From UBA8515 sp036170795 (GTDB lineage Bacteria; Patescibacteriota; Minisyncoccia; Phycocordibacterales; UBA9973): a stretch of 26,253 nt of DNA. The translations under genes and the position numbers were made by a program. Positions 15,201-21,768 of this stretch are shown in pieces. The notes beneath the pieces were generated by a model, which saw nothing but the letters and a program-made list of their open reading frames with translations, had not been told where the DNA came from and did no database searches. Each line of letters begins with the position of its first letter. Position 1 is the first letter of the stretch. The DNA lies in assembly GCA_036170795.1 (NCBI GenBank), contig JAVHPX010000005.1, positions 1-26,253 on the forward strand. The letters are read 5' to 3'.

Positions 15201-16238
15201 ATGAATACAAAAATGAATACTCTACTCCCTTGTAATGCAGCTTACTATCTCGGTCTAGAAAGTTTCTGTTCTGCTGAAGATTCTCTTGAGTACGCAGAAA
15301 AAAAACTTGACCGTTTCGGAGGATATGATGCCTGGATGGCCATATTCAAAAGGAGAGATTTTCAAAAACTCATCCTTGAAGATTTGTCTGTTACAGATGC
15401 TATACAGTTTGCAAGACGGATAGATAACCGTTGCGTGTGGTCCTCAGATGTGTGGAAGCCAGTCTTGGATAGAGAGGATACAAAGACGTTTTTGTTGAAA
15501 ACACTTTCTCCTATTAAGGCCATAATTTATGCGAAAAAATCCTATTCGCACCGGGTATGGAGCATGGTGATTAAAAGGGAGGATATAAAAACATACCTTA
15601 CAACCACTATCCCTTTGGACAAAGCATTATCATGTGCCCAAAAAATGTACAACGCTGATATTTGGGCCATTGTTCTCGCCAGGACAGATCTTGATCCTGT
15701 AAATGCCCTGAGCCAAGGAATCAGTGCTCCTTATGACAACAAGTTGTGGAAGCACACTCTTTTCAAAAGGGATGATGTTAGAAAGTATCTTATCGAGATG
15801 CCACTAGCCGAACTACTTGTCTATGTAGCAAAGGTTAACTATTGGCGAGTATGGGGCTTCATTTTTGAAGAAAGAAAAGATCTTCCTTTCAAAGAGATTG
15901 TCCTTCTGTATAAGGAAACGGCAGAGAATGGTGAGCATAAGGGATATGGGGTTGATTTATACATCATCAATACTATTCATTCTGGAAAACTCTCAAAAGA
16001 AGATGCGATTGTACTTGCCAAAGAGGTCAATTATCACAGGGTGTGGGAGAGTCTTTTTATAAAGTCTGATATTTCAAAGACTGAAGCGTTGGTTATAGCG
16101 CAAGAAGAAAATAACCTGGACGTTTGGAAGGGTGTTTTGCGCAGAGAGGACATATCAAGAGGTGAGGCAATTTCGTATGCTAAAAAAATCAATGATGACG
16201 AGATTTGGAAGGTTGTATTTGAAAAAAAAGATAGATAG
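15201..16238 (+). CDS. Trp-repeat protein of unknown function
   Basis: 345 residues, no family recognised. It is built of about nine to ten degenerate helical units of the form A(I/L)xxAxxxxxxxxVWxxVxxREDI. The key tryptophans are at 45, 85, 120, 155, 183, 218, 282, 309 and 336. Spacings are about 35 or 27 residues, the longer units having an extra eight or so residues after the RED (for example REDIKTYLTTTIPLDKAL). No signal peptide or membrane segment. An alpha-solenoid is the likely fold, suggesting a protein-binding role. By eye its G+C is clearly higher than that of its neighbours (one 60-base line near 15661 counts 30 G+C), which hints at transfer. The promoter leaves a 5' leader, unlike the leaderless genes. 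A second ATG (15213, MNTLLPCNA) is possible. Confidence 0.75.
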   Translation: MNTKMNTLLPCNAAYYLGLESFCSAEDSLEYAEKKLDRFGGYDAWMAIFKRRDFQKLILEDLSVTDAIQFARRIDNRCVWSSDVWKPVLDREDTKTFLLKTLSPIKAIIYAKKSYSHRVWSMVIKREDIKTYLTTTIPLDKALSCAQKMYNADIWAIVLARTDLDPVNALSQGISAPYDNKLWKHTLFKRDDVRKYLIEMPLAELLVYVAKVNYWRVWGFIFEERKDLPFKEIVLLYKETAENGEHKGYGVDLYIINTIHSGKLSKEDAIVLAKEVNYHRVWESLFIKSDISKTEALVIAQEENNLDVWKGVLRREDISRGEAISYAKKINDDEIWKVVFEKKDR

Positions 16239-16301
16239 AAAGCTAAAAAATGAAAGTTGATAAGGTGGTGAGAATTTTATTCTTGCCGCCTTATTTTTTA
16301 T

Positions 16302-16375
16302 TGGCTTGGGGACAGGGATTCGAACCCCAATTAACGGCTTCAAAGGCCGCTGTCCTACCATTAGACGATCCCCAA
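16302..16375 (-). tRNA. tRNA-Gln (anticodon UUG), CCA encoded
   Basis: Acceptor TTGGGGA/TCCCCAA with G73 and an encoded CCA. D arm GTCT/GGAC, anticodon stem GCGGC/GCCGT around the loop CTTTGAA (anticodon TTG), T arm TGGGG-TTCGAAT-CCCTG. All stems close apart from wobble pairs. It lies just after the Trp-repeat gene on the opposite strand and is the only one of the three tRNAs here with an encoded CCA. Confidence 0.95.
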
Positions 16376-16464
16376 ATATTATTATCCATGCTATTCCCAA
16401 ATACCTCTTTAAAATACACTAAAAAAAGATAAAAAACAATAAGCGATATTATCATGACGCACAA

Positions 16465-16503
16465 AAATTTAAAATATCCCTATAATATAGGTATTTTAAA
16501 TTT
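16465..16503 (-). terminator. AT-rich palindrome, probable terminator
   Basis: The AAATTTAAAATA arm pairs with TATTTTAAATTT, extended by CCTATA-type pairs with one or two bulges. On the minus strand it follows the relic reading frame at 16509-16670 and ends in TTTTAAATTTTTG. Confidence 0.55.
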
Positions 16504-16508
16504 ATAAG

Positions 16509-16670
16509 TTATGGATCGTCATCTATTTTTATGCTCTCTCCAACTGTTTTTACAAGTGCTTTTAGCCTTTCTTTGGATGTTTCAATATTAGTTTGATTTA
16601 TCGAAATTGTACTTGCCACTTCAACATCAATTTTTGCCTTTGTAAGTAATTTGGGTAATGTGTTTGTGCA
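16509..16670 (-). pseudogene. 3' remnant of an unidentified gene
   Basis: The minus strand is open for 53 codons ending in TAA at 16509-16511. The translation contains TLPKLLTKAKIDVEVASTIS and ends ESIKIDDDP. It has no ATG, is preceded in frame by TAATAA, and is followed by a terminator-like palindrome. Amphipathic, charged composition looks protein-like. A GTG internal start could give about 36 residues. I read it as the tail of a gene whose 5' part was lost, possibly when the 16.7 kb gene and its promoter arrived. The rest of 16376-16721 holds only the palindrome and the next promoter. Confidence 0.35.
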
Positions 16671-16683
16671 TTATTATAAGCTA

Positions 16684-16712
16684 TTGACAAAAAGTATTAA
16701 AAACGCTATAAT
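16684..16712 (+). promoter_or_regulatory. Consensus sigma70-type promoter
   Basis: TTGACA (16684-16689), 17-nt spacer, TATAAT (16707-16712): both hexamers are perfect. The ATG follows after 9 nt, so the leader would be about 3 nt. Confidence 0.88.
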
Positions 16713-16721
16713 ACCACTATT

Positions 16722-17226
16722 ATGAAAAAAGAAATTATAACATTTTCAATTATTATAAGTATGTTCGTATTAGGTTTTTTATTTGTGCCAGCAAAATCTG
16801 AGGCAGATTGGAGTCTTTCTATAGGATTAGGTCTTGATAGTGGTTATAATAGCTACGATCCNNNNNNNNNNNNNNNNNNNNNNNNNNNNNNNNNNNNNNN
16901 NNNNNNNNNNNNNNNNNNNNNNNNNNNNNNNNNNNNNNNNNNNNNNNNNNNNNNNNNNNNNATACTACGGTGGTGGTTATAATAGCTACGATCCATACTA
17001 CGGTGGTGGTTATAATAGCTACGATCCATACTACGGTGGTGGTTATAATGATAGTTATTATGATAACAGATACAATAATGGTTATATAAATAATCAATAT
17101 TATAATACCAATAATATATATCAGTCATATGGATCATCTTATCTTCCGTATGGTAGTTATGGATATGGTAATTATAATAGTGGTTATGGTTATGGTTTAC
17201 CTACTTGTACAGGTTTTGGTTGTTAA
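16722..17226 (+). CDS. Secreted Tyr/Gly/Asn-rich tandem-repeat protein (interrupted by assembly gap)
   Basis: N terminus with a clear signal peptide: basic MKKE, hydrophobic IITFSIIISMFVLGFLFVP, and a likely cleavage after KSEA. The mature part is low complexity, with an 11-residue repeat YYGGGYNSYDP, then Asn/Tyr-rich sequence and a C terminus CTGFGC with two cysteines. It is probably exported and may be a surface or fibre-like protein; no family is recognised. The interval 16862-16961 is 100 N. Before and after it the frames differ by one, but joining GATCC directly to ATACTACGG restores the repeat and the frame, so I treat it as one gene with an unknown repeat number. It has the best promoter in the window and converges on rmuC with an 11-nt gap. 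Confidence 0.75.
16862..16961. other. Assembly gap (100 N)
   Basis: Exactly 100 N inside a 33-bp tandem repeat. This is the usual placeholder for a gap of unknown size. The flanks are in repeat phase, so the true insert should be a multiple of 33 bp, possibly zero. Confidence 0.95.
16962..17050 (+). repeat. 33-bp tandem repeats, right side of the gap
   Basis: The unit starts ATACTACGGTGGTGG and ends AGCTACGATCC. Two full identical copies (16962-16994, 16995-17027) and a partial third lie right of the gap; the end of another copy lies left of it at about 16842-16861. Confidence 0.9.
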
Positions 17227-17237
17227 ATAATATTTTA

Positions 17238-18290
17238 TCATTCGCTCATTTGTGGTTTGTCTAAAGTAATTGTCTCTATACTTACAACTTCACCTGTGAT
17301 ACGCATAACATCTTTATCTATTTTTTTAAATTCATTGTTTGATTTATTAAAATGATTGACGGTTGTGGCGATAGCATTACCAAGCTTTTGATGAGCTTCC
17401 TCGTATACTCTCAAATGTGAGCCGAGCTCACCAACACGTTTTATAATATCTTTGGCGCCTTCTTCTATTTGTAGAGCTTTCAATCCTTGAAGGACGGTTT
17501 GGAGATATGCCAAGAAGGAAGTAGGAGAAACAATTATAACTTTGTATTTACTTGCTGCACGTTGGATTAAATTATCGGCGTTTTCATCTTCAGTACTTGC
17601 TCCTATTTTATTTACAAGGAGATCATAATATATAGCTTCGTGAGGTATGAACATAAAAGCAAAATCCATCGTGCCTTCAGCTGGTTGTATATATTTTGAA
17701 GTTTCTGTTATGCGACTCTTTAAATCATTTAAGAATATTTTTTCTAAACGGTCCTTCTCGGTTTTATCATTCGTCTCAGATATACGATTATAATTCTCAA
17801 GTGAAAATTTTGAATCAATTGGTATAATTTTATCTTTTACAAATACTGCTGCATCGACAATAGTGCCGTCAGGGAATGGATACTGCATCTGGTAGCTACC
17901 AGGAGGCATGACGTTCTTGAGCAGAGTTTCTAGATAATACTCTCCAAGTATTCCTCGTTGTTTAGGGTTCTTTAATATATCTTGCAAATTTTTAAGCTGG
18001 TCTGCAAAAGATACGACTTGTTTGTTGGTTTCATCAAGCCGTGTAATCTTTTCTGTAATGTCAGCCACGATCCGTGATGTCTCACTCGACTGGTATCGCA
18101 TAGTCTGGTTAATCTCTTTCTGGTTTTCACCGAGCTTATGGTCGAGAGTTCTTGAAAGTTCATTTATCTGTGCGAGCATGAGTTGCATCGCACTTTCATT
18201 ACTCTCTACTGGTTTACTGCGAAGAGTAAATAATAGCCAAGCCACAAGAGCGATTAGTATTAAAAGTATTATGATGATAAGTGTATTCAT
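17238..18290 (-). CDS. rmuC: RmuC-family DNA recombination protein
   Basis: A 350-residue RmuC-family protein, which limits inversions and rearrangements between inverted repeats; it has a PD-(D/E)XK-like nuclease fold. There is an N-terminal membrane anchor (LIIIILLILIALVAWLLF), then a coiled coil to about residue 105. The conserved domain has KQRGILGEYYLETLLKNV, MQYPFPDGTIVDAAVFVKDK, IPIDSKFSLENY and a FMFIPHEAIYYDLL block, in family order. Shorter than the E. coli protein. The start at 18290 agrees with TGtTAAAAT ending 6 nt upstream. Its role is of interest because this genome carries many inverted repeats, although no direct link is shown. Confidence 0.94.
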   Translation of the reverse strand: MNTLIIIILLILIALVAWLLFTLRSKPVESNESAMQLMLAQINELSRTLDHKLGENQKEINQTMRYQSSETSRIVADITEKITRLDETNKQVVSFADQLKNLQDILKNPKQRGILGEYYLETLLKNVMPPGSYQMQYPFPDGTIVDAAVFVKDKIIPIDSKFSLENYNRISETNDKTEKDRLEKIFLNDLKSRITETSKYIQPAEGTMDFAFMFIPHEAIYYDLLVNKIGASTEDENADNLIQRAASKYKVIIVSPTSFLAYLQTVLQGLKALQIEEGAKDIIKRVGELGSHLRVYEEAHQKLGNAIATTVNHFNKSNNEFKKIDKDVMRITGEVVSIETITLDKPQMSE

Positions 18291-18296
18291 TTAAGT

Positions 18297-18305
18297 ATTT
18301 TAACA
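18297..18305 (-). promoter_or_regulatory. Extended -10 of rmuC, leaderless-type
   Basis: TGtTAAAAT on the minus strand, then acttaa, then ATG at 18290. The 6-nt gap puts +1 at the A of ATG. Confidence 0.65.
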
Positions 18306-18328
18306 TAAATACGAATTAAAATTACTTG

Positions 18329-18357
18329 TTTACAATATTAAACACAAATGGTAATGT
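18329..18357 (+). promoter_or_regulatory. Possible promoter of the 18.4 kb gene
   Basis: TTTACA (18329-18334), 17-nt spacer, TAATGT (18352-18357), 24 nt before the ATG at 18382. AAATGGTAATGT is shared with 15153-15164. Confidence 0.4.
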
Positions 18358-18381
18358 GATGAAAACAAAACTTTACAAATT

Positions 18382-19374
18382 ATGGCAAATAAAAGCGTTC
18401 TTTTTGGGGATAAAGTTTATTCCCAAGGAGTAGATATTTATTGGCCATCTTTTGGAGATGCGCCATATATAATATCTAAAAATCAGACTTCAAAAGATGA
18501 GGATTTATATCCAAGGTTACTTGATGAAAATGGTAATCCAAAAGAATTTTCTTTTACACCAGGTGAACAATTGTACCTTTACAATGATGAGGAAACGGAT
18601 ATAAGGAATTCGTATTTGAGGATGATAAAAAGTCGCCAGTACGACCTACATCTTTCAAGAAAAATTATTGTAGATGATAGTTATCCAGAATTTGTGAATT
18701 ATATTCGACCATTTAAACGCATGACTAATCGTATAAGAACAGAAATGGTGTTAGGTGGATATCAACTTGATTTTGGGCGTAGATGCTTGGTCCAAAAGAT
18801 TGGATTATGTAGATACTATCCAGCTTGGCCAGAAATTCGTGAAATTATTTTTCATGATCAAAGTCCAGCAATGAAGAATTATGCTAAAATTACATTGAAC
18901 ACATTTCCTAAAAAAATTGCCAATGCGATTGCTCTGGATTTTTTCAAGAATTTTAATGATTTAAAATTAATAAGTTTAATTTTAAGTATGGTAGATTCTT
19001 TTTCATTTCCTGAGTCAATAAAACTACTTGAAGACATTTTTAGTGATAATTATTACTACTACCCTGAAGAGAAGTTTTACATTGCTGGGGTTATGGGTGG
19101 ACATACAATACAGAATTACATTCTAAAATCATGTGAGCATATCCCTTCGATTGGAGCATTAAGAATCTTGGAAGAAGGAGTAAAACACCCTTATGAGCAC
19201 ATAGAAAGGCAAGCTATTTGCTCTATATATAATTGGGGGAAGAATACTGCTCAATATTTATCTTCTAATATAATTCACTTTAATGGTGATCTATTGAAAG
19301 CTATAGAAATGATACCTAAAAAGTATGATTTTGAAGGTTATAAAAATTCACTTGAATTTTTTAGAAAAATTTAA
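18382..19374 (+). CDS. Unknown protein, 330 residues
   Basis: No family recognised. The N-terminal ~60 residues are hydrophilic with several prolines (YSQGVDIYWPSFGDAPYI). The middle has an Arg/Lys-rich part (IRPFKRMTNRIRTEM) and two cysteines (CLVQKIGLC). The C-terminal half, from about residue 170, consists of alternating helices such as AIALDFFKNFNDLKLISLIL, SIGALRILEEGVKHPYEHIE and RQAICSIYNWGKN, reminiscent of HEAT-like solenoids but too weak to assign. No signal peptide or transmembrane segment. It is a single-gene unit between divergent rmuC and a terminator shared with the convergent exonuclease gene. Confidence 0.75.
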   Translation: MANKSVLFGDKVYSQGVDIYWPSFGDAPYIISKNQTSKDEDLYPRLLDENGNPKEFSFTPGEQLYLYNDEETDIRNSYLRMIKSRQYDLHLSRKIIVDDSYPEFVNYIRPFKRMTNRIRTEMVLGGYQLDFGRRCLVQKIGLCRYYPAWPEIREIIFHDQSPAMKNYAKITLNTFPKKIANAIALDFFKNFNDLKLISLILSMVDSFSFPESIKLLEDIFSDNYYYYPEEKFYIAGVMGGHTIQNYILKSCEHIPSIGALRILEEGVKHPYEHIERQAICSIYNWGKNTAQYLSSNIIHFNGDLLKAIEMIPKKYDFEGYKNSLEFFRKI

Positions 19375-19407
19375 AACACCATGGTTTCTACCTAGGTGTT
19401 TTTTTAT
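19375..19407. terminator. Terminator between convergent genes
   Basis: AACACC/GGTGTT, extended by ATGG/CCTA-type partial pairing, followed by seven T on the plus strand. It lies directly after the stop at 19374 and touches the stop of the convergent exonuclease gene. Confidence 0.75.
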
Positions 19408-20129
19408 TGAAGTTTACCTAAATAATATTTTAATGTATAAATCCAATCTTCTTCGTTGTCTGGGTTTTGTTCTTTTTGGGCTAACATCCATTCTAAGTAT
19501 CCTGAGTCGAAGGTTTTTACTTCCGCAAGAGTTTTTCCATTGTATTTGCCGAAAGTAAATGAATTCATAAGTGAAGGTCGAGAAGATATATCAATCATTT
19601 TTTCAATTGCTTTCTCTTTATCTATATCATCTTCTTTTATAATCTTATCTAGTAGTCTTTTGTATAATTGTTCAAGTACAAGCACATCACCAAGAGCATC
19701 ATGAGCATCAGCTTCAATATCTATATCTAAGTAGTATCGTAGATATTGGAGTTTGTATTGTGGAATGATATTGTTCTTATCGAGTGCCCGAGCGACACGT
19801 AGAGTACATATAAAGTTCGCAGGAATTATCCCTTCTTTTTTTATAATAGTTAGATCAAACTTTGCATTATGAGCGACTATTACAGAAGTTGGGTCTTCAA
19901 GCAGTAATTTTATATTTTTATAATCGTTACTTTCTTTAAAAGATTTCTTATTAGTGACATGTTTGTCAGTAATATTAGTCACAGCACTTGCTTCAGGTGG
20001 TATGTGAATAGGTGGTTTGAAAAGTTCACAGAAAGTTTCCGTATCGGTCTTATATGCAAGTTGACACATAAAATCTTTTGCTGGCTCATTGCCTGTAGTT
20101 TCAGTGTCTAGGAAAATGATTTTTTTCAT
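19404..20129 (-). CDS. DEDDh 3'-5' exonuclease with ExoX-like C-terminal domain
   Basis: A DnaQ-superfamily exonuclease for DNA repair or proofreading-type trimming. Exo I is IIFLDTETTG (D8, E10 from the chosen start). Exo II is VIVAHNAKFDL, and Exo III is ADAHDALGDV with the catalytic His and Asp. The C-terminal ~60 residues (FTFGKYNGKTLAEVKTFDSGYLEWML) match the small domain found at the end of ExoX-like proteins. The start at 20129 gives 241 residues and leaves exactly 6 nt after the TAATAT box; the upstream ATG at 20135 would abut that box. Transcribed divergently from yqeY, with a large inverted repeat between them. Confidence 0.93.
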   Translation of the reverse strand: MKKIIFLDTETTGNEPAKDFMCQLAYKTDTETFCELFKPPIHIPPEASAVTNITDKHVTNKKSFKESNDYKNIKLLLEDPTSVIVAHNAKFDLTIIKKEGIIPANFICTLRVARALDKNNIIPQYKLQYLRYYLDIDIEADAHDALGDVLVLEQLYKRLLDKIIKEDDIDKEKAIEKMIDISSRPSLMNSFTFGKYNGKTLAEVKTFDSGYLEWMLAQKEQNPDNEEDWIYTLKYYLGKLQ

Positions 20130-20135
20130 ATACAT

Positions 20136-20144
20136 ATATTACCA
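20136..20144 (-). promoter_or_regulatory. Extended -10 of the exonuclease gene, leaderless-type
   Basis: TGgTAATAT on the minus strand, then atgtat, then ATG at 20129. The -35 position would fall in the left arm of the inverted repeat at 20150-20173. Confidence 0.65.
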
Positions 20145-20149
20145 TATTA

Positions 20150-20234
20150 AAATAAAACAAAATATTGAGTTTTCTTGCGCTTTACCATAAAGTGCTCCGA
20201 CGCGATGGCAAAAACTCAGTATTTTGTTTTATTT
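20150..20234 (+). repeat. Nested inverted repeat between divergent promoters, kernel family copy A
   Basis: Two 24-nt arms (20150-20173 and 20211-20234) match at 23 of 24 positions. The 37-nt loop contains GCGCTTTA-cca-TAAAGTGC (itself a hairpin) followed by TCCGACGCGATGG, and TTGC/GCAA closes the junction. The CTTTACC..AAAGTGCTCCGACG kernel is shared with 9387-9421 and, inverted, with 8537-8596. The arms end 8-10 nt from the -10 boxes of both flanking genes, so they supply both -35 positions. Confidence 0.85.
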
Positions 20235-20241
20235 AGGACAA

Positions 20242-20250
20242 TGCTACAAT
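20242..20250 (+). promoter_or_regulatory. Extended -10 of yqeY, leaderless-type
   Basis: TGcTACAAT, then atatcc, then ATG at 20257. The 6-nt gap puts +1 at the A of ATG. Confidence 0.7.
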
Positions 20251-20256
20251 ATATCC

Positions 20257-20709
20257 ATGTTACACGAAGAAATAAGAAACAATATTAAAGAATCAATGAA
20301 ATCGGGTGATAAAGTTCGCTTGGAAGTTATGCGTGGTCTTATTACCGCTTTTACAAATGAACTCGTCGCCACAGGTAAAACACCGCAAGATATGCTTTCT
20401 GATGAGGATGTTATAAAGGTTATCACTCGAGCATCTAAACAAAGAAAAGATTCTATTGAACAATTTACAAAAGGTGGCCGCATGGATCTTGTAGCTGAAG
20501 AGATACCACAATTGGCTATACTTGAAACATATCTTCCAAAACTTATGGACAAGAGTGAAGTGGAAGAAATAGCAAAAGTGAAGCAATCAGAACTCGGGCT
20601 TACAGATGCAAGCAAGAAAGGTATACTCATGTCTGCTCTTATGAAAGATCTGAAAGGTAAAGCTGATGGTAATGTTGTTAAAGAAGTAGTCGATAAATTA
20701 TTTGTTTAA
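20257..20709 (+). CDS. yqeY: YqeY/GatB-like domain protein
   Basis: A 150-residue protein of the YqeY family, which resembles the tRNA-binding tail of GatB; cellular role not firmly known. Family features: the N-terminal helix LHEEIRNNIKESMKSGDKVRLEVMRGL, the central ASKQRKDSIEQFTKGGRMDLVAEE..QLAILETYLPKLM, and the C-terminal GILMSALMKDLKGKADGNVVKEVV. The in-frame start at 20224 would add 11 residues read from the repeat arm and promoter; ATG 20257 gives the normal length and has the -10 six bases upstream. Confidence 0.94.
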   Translation: MLHEEIRNNIKESMKSGDKVRLEVMRGLITAFTNELVATGKTPQDMLSDEDVIKVITRASKQRKDSIEQFTKGGRMDLVAEEIPQLAILETYLPKLMDKSEVEEIAKVKQSELGLTDASKKGILMSALMKDLKGKADGNVVKEVVDKLFV

Positions 20710-20725
20710 AATTTAGTAGATATGA

Positions 20726-20806
20726 ATCCCGTACGAAATCGCGGGATTTAGATTATAAGTTAAATAGTTCTTTCTGAAAAAATAATGAAAGAATTTCGTA
20801 CGGGAT
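20726..20806 (+). promoter_or_regulatory. Inverted repeat covering the start codon of the holin-like gene
   Basis: ATCCCGTACGAAAT (20726-20739) and ATTTCGTACGGGAT (20793-20806) are perfect 14-bp inverted repeats. The right arm includes the first two bases of the ATG at 20805. A competing local hairpin, AATCCCG/CGGGATT (20725-20748), uses the left arm, and TTCTTTC/GAAAGAA pairs inside the loop. The arrangement suggests alternative RNA folds hiding or freeing the start codon. Confidence 0.6.
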
Positions 20807-21146
20807 GAAAATTATTTTACATTGGATTATTCTTTCAGTAGCTGTGTGGTTAACTACACAGATAGTATTTGGGATTACATTATCATCATTATGGGTGGCT
20901 TTTATTGTAGGGGCATGTCTTACTTTGTTTAATATGTTTATTAAACCAATAATTAATATTTTAACTTTACCTTTGAATATTATAACATTAGGATTCTTTT
21001 CTCTTATTATAAATGGATTATTATTTTTCTATTTAGGTACTTTTATTAAAGGTTTTACTGTTGATACGTTTAAAGCAGCATTTATCGGTGCGTTACTTGT
21101 GTCATTAGTTAATTGGCTTCTTAACAAGGTGTTTCATTTGGACTAG
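20805..21146 (+). CDS. Holin-superfamily-IV-type (YvlD-like) membrane protein
   Basis: 113 residues, four hydrophobic segments: ILHWIILSVAVWLTTQIVFG, LWVAFIVGACLTLFNMFI, ILTLPLNIITLGFFSLIING and FKAAFIGALLVSLVNWLLN. The NxxIKPIxxxLTLPLNIxTLGxFxLxINxLxF pattern is that of the PF04020 family (called mycobacteriophage holin IV but widespread in bacterial chromosomes, e.g. YvlD). A role in lysis is not implied. The start codon lies in the right arm of an inverted repeat, and the next gene begins 6 nt after its stop, so the two are probably co-transcribed. Confidence 0.88.
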   Translation: MKIILHWIILSVAVWLTTQIVFGITLSSLWVAFIVGACLTLFNMFIKPIINILTLPLNIITLGFFSLIINGLLFFYLGTFIKGFTVDTFKAAFIGALLVSLVNWLLNKVFHLD

Positions 21147-21152
21147 TTTTAT

Positions 21153-21767
21153 ATGATTACAATTAGTTACATTCATCACTTTGTTGAATTTCATGCAAGT
21201 ATTGCTTATGTATTGATAGTATTGGGAGTTATCATAGAAGGAGAGATAGTAGTAATTTTAGCTGGTATATTTTCAAATTTAGGATCACTTAATATATATT
21301 TTTCTTTTATTGCAGCGATTATTGGTGGTGAAGCTAAATCGGTCATAGGTTATGGTGTAGGTTATTATTTGCAAAAGAATCATTCTGGTCGCCCAATACT
21401 TTATCAGGCAGAACATAGAATTCATTATTTTTTACCGAAGTTTACAGAACGCCCATTTTGGTCAATTTTTTTATCAAGGTTTCTTATTCTTGGATTACAT
21501 TGGTTCTCAATGATTTTTTCTGGATATAAAAAAATTAAAATTAATATATTTGCAAAAGCTGAATTTTTGTCGTTACTTGTTTGGACGGTTTCTGCTTTGA
21601 TGCTTGGATATTTTTTTAGTTTTACTGCATTATCTGTGGGTCGCGATGTTCGTAAATTTATAGGTATTATTTTAATATGTTTTATTTTATTTTTTATTAT
21701 TGAGAAAATTATTGCTTTTATTGTAGAATTATTAGCTTCTGATAATAGTGAAGATTTAAATAAATAA
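21153..21767 (+). CDS. DedA-family membrane protein
   Basis: 204 residues of the DedA/SNARE-associated (VTT) family, which includes undecaprenyl-phosphate and phospholipid flippases. Hydrophobic segments begin at about 18, 47, 137 and 166. Family signs: the GxxxEGExxxxxAGxxxxxG-like segment (GVIIEGEIVVILAGIFSNLG), the GGEAKSVIGYGVGYYLQK block, and FLSRFLILGLHWFSMIFSGYKK, where the usual RF(I/V)P..R..(V/S)...AG motif is modified. Part of a membrane pair with the preceding gene. Confidence 0.88.
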   Translation: MITISYIHHFVEFHASIAYVLIVLGVIIEGEIVVILAGIFSNLGSLNIYFSFIAAIIGGEAKSVIGYGVGYYLQKNHSGRPILYQAEHRIHYFLPKFTERPFWSIFLSRFLILGLHWFSMIFSGYKKIKINIFAKAEFLSLLVWTVSALMLGYFFSFTALSVGRDVRKFIGIILICFILFFIIEKIIAFIVELLASDNSEDLNK

Positions 21768-21768
21768 T

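Noticed and set aside
16155..16432. Open frames on both strands over the tRNA-Gln region
   Set aside because: They cover the tRNA and the end of the Trp-repeat gene and contain translated tRNA sequence (for example VGQRPLKPLIGVRIPVPKP).
16834..17226. Separate second gene after the N gap
   Set aside because: The apparent frame change is produced by the arbitrary 100-N length; the flanks join in frame and in repeat phase.
20805..21146. Prophage lysis gene, from the holin family name
   Set aside because: This family is common in bacterial chromosomes and no phage genes are nearby; it is paired with a DedA gene.
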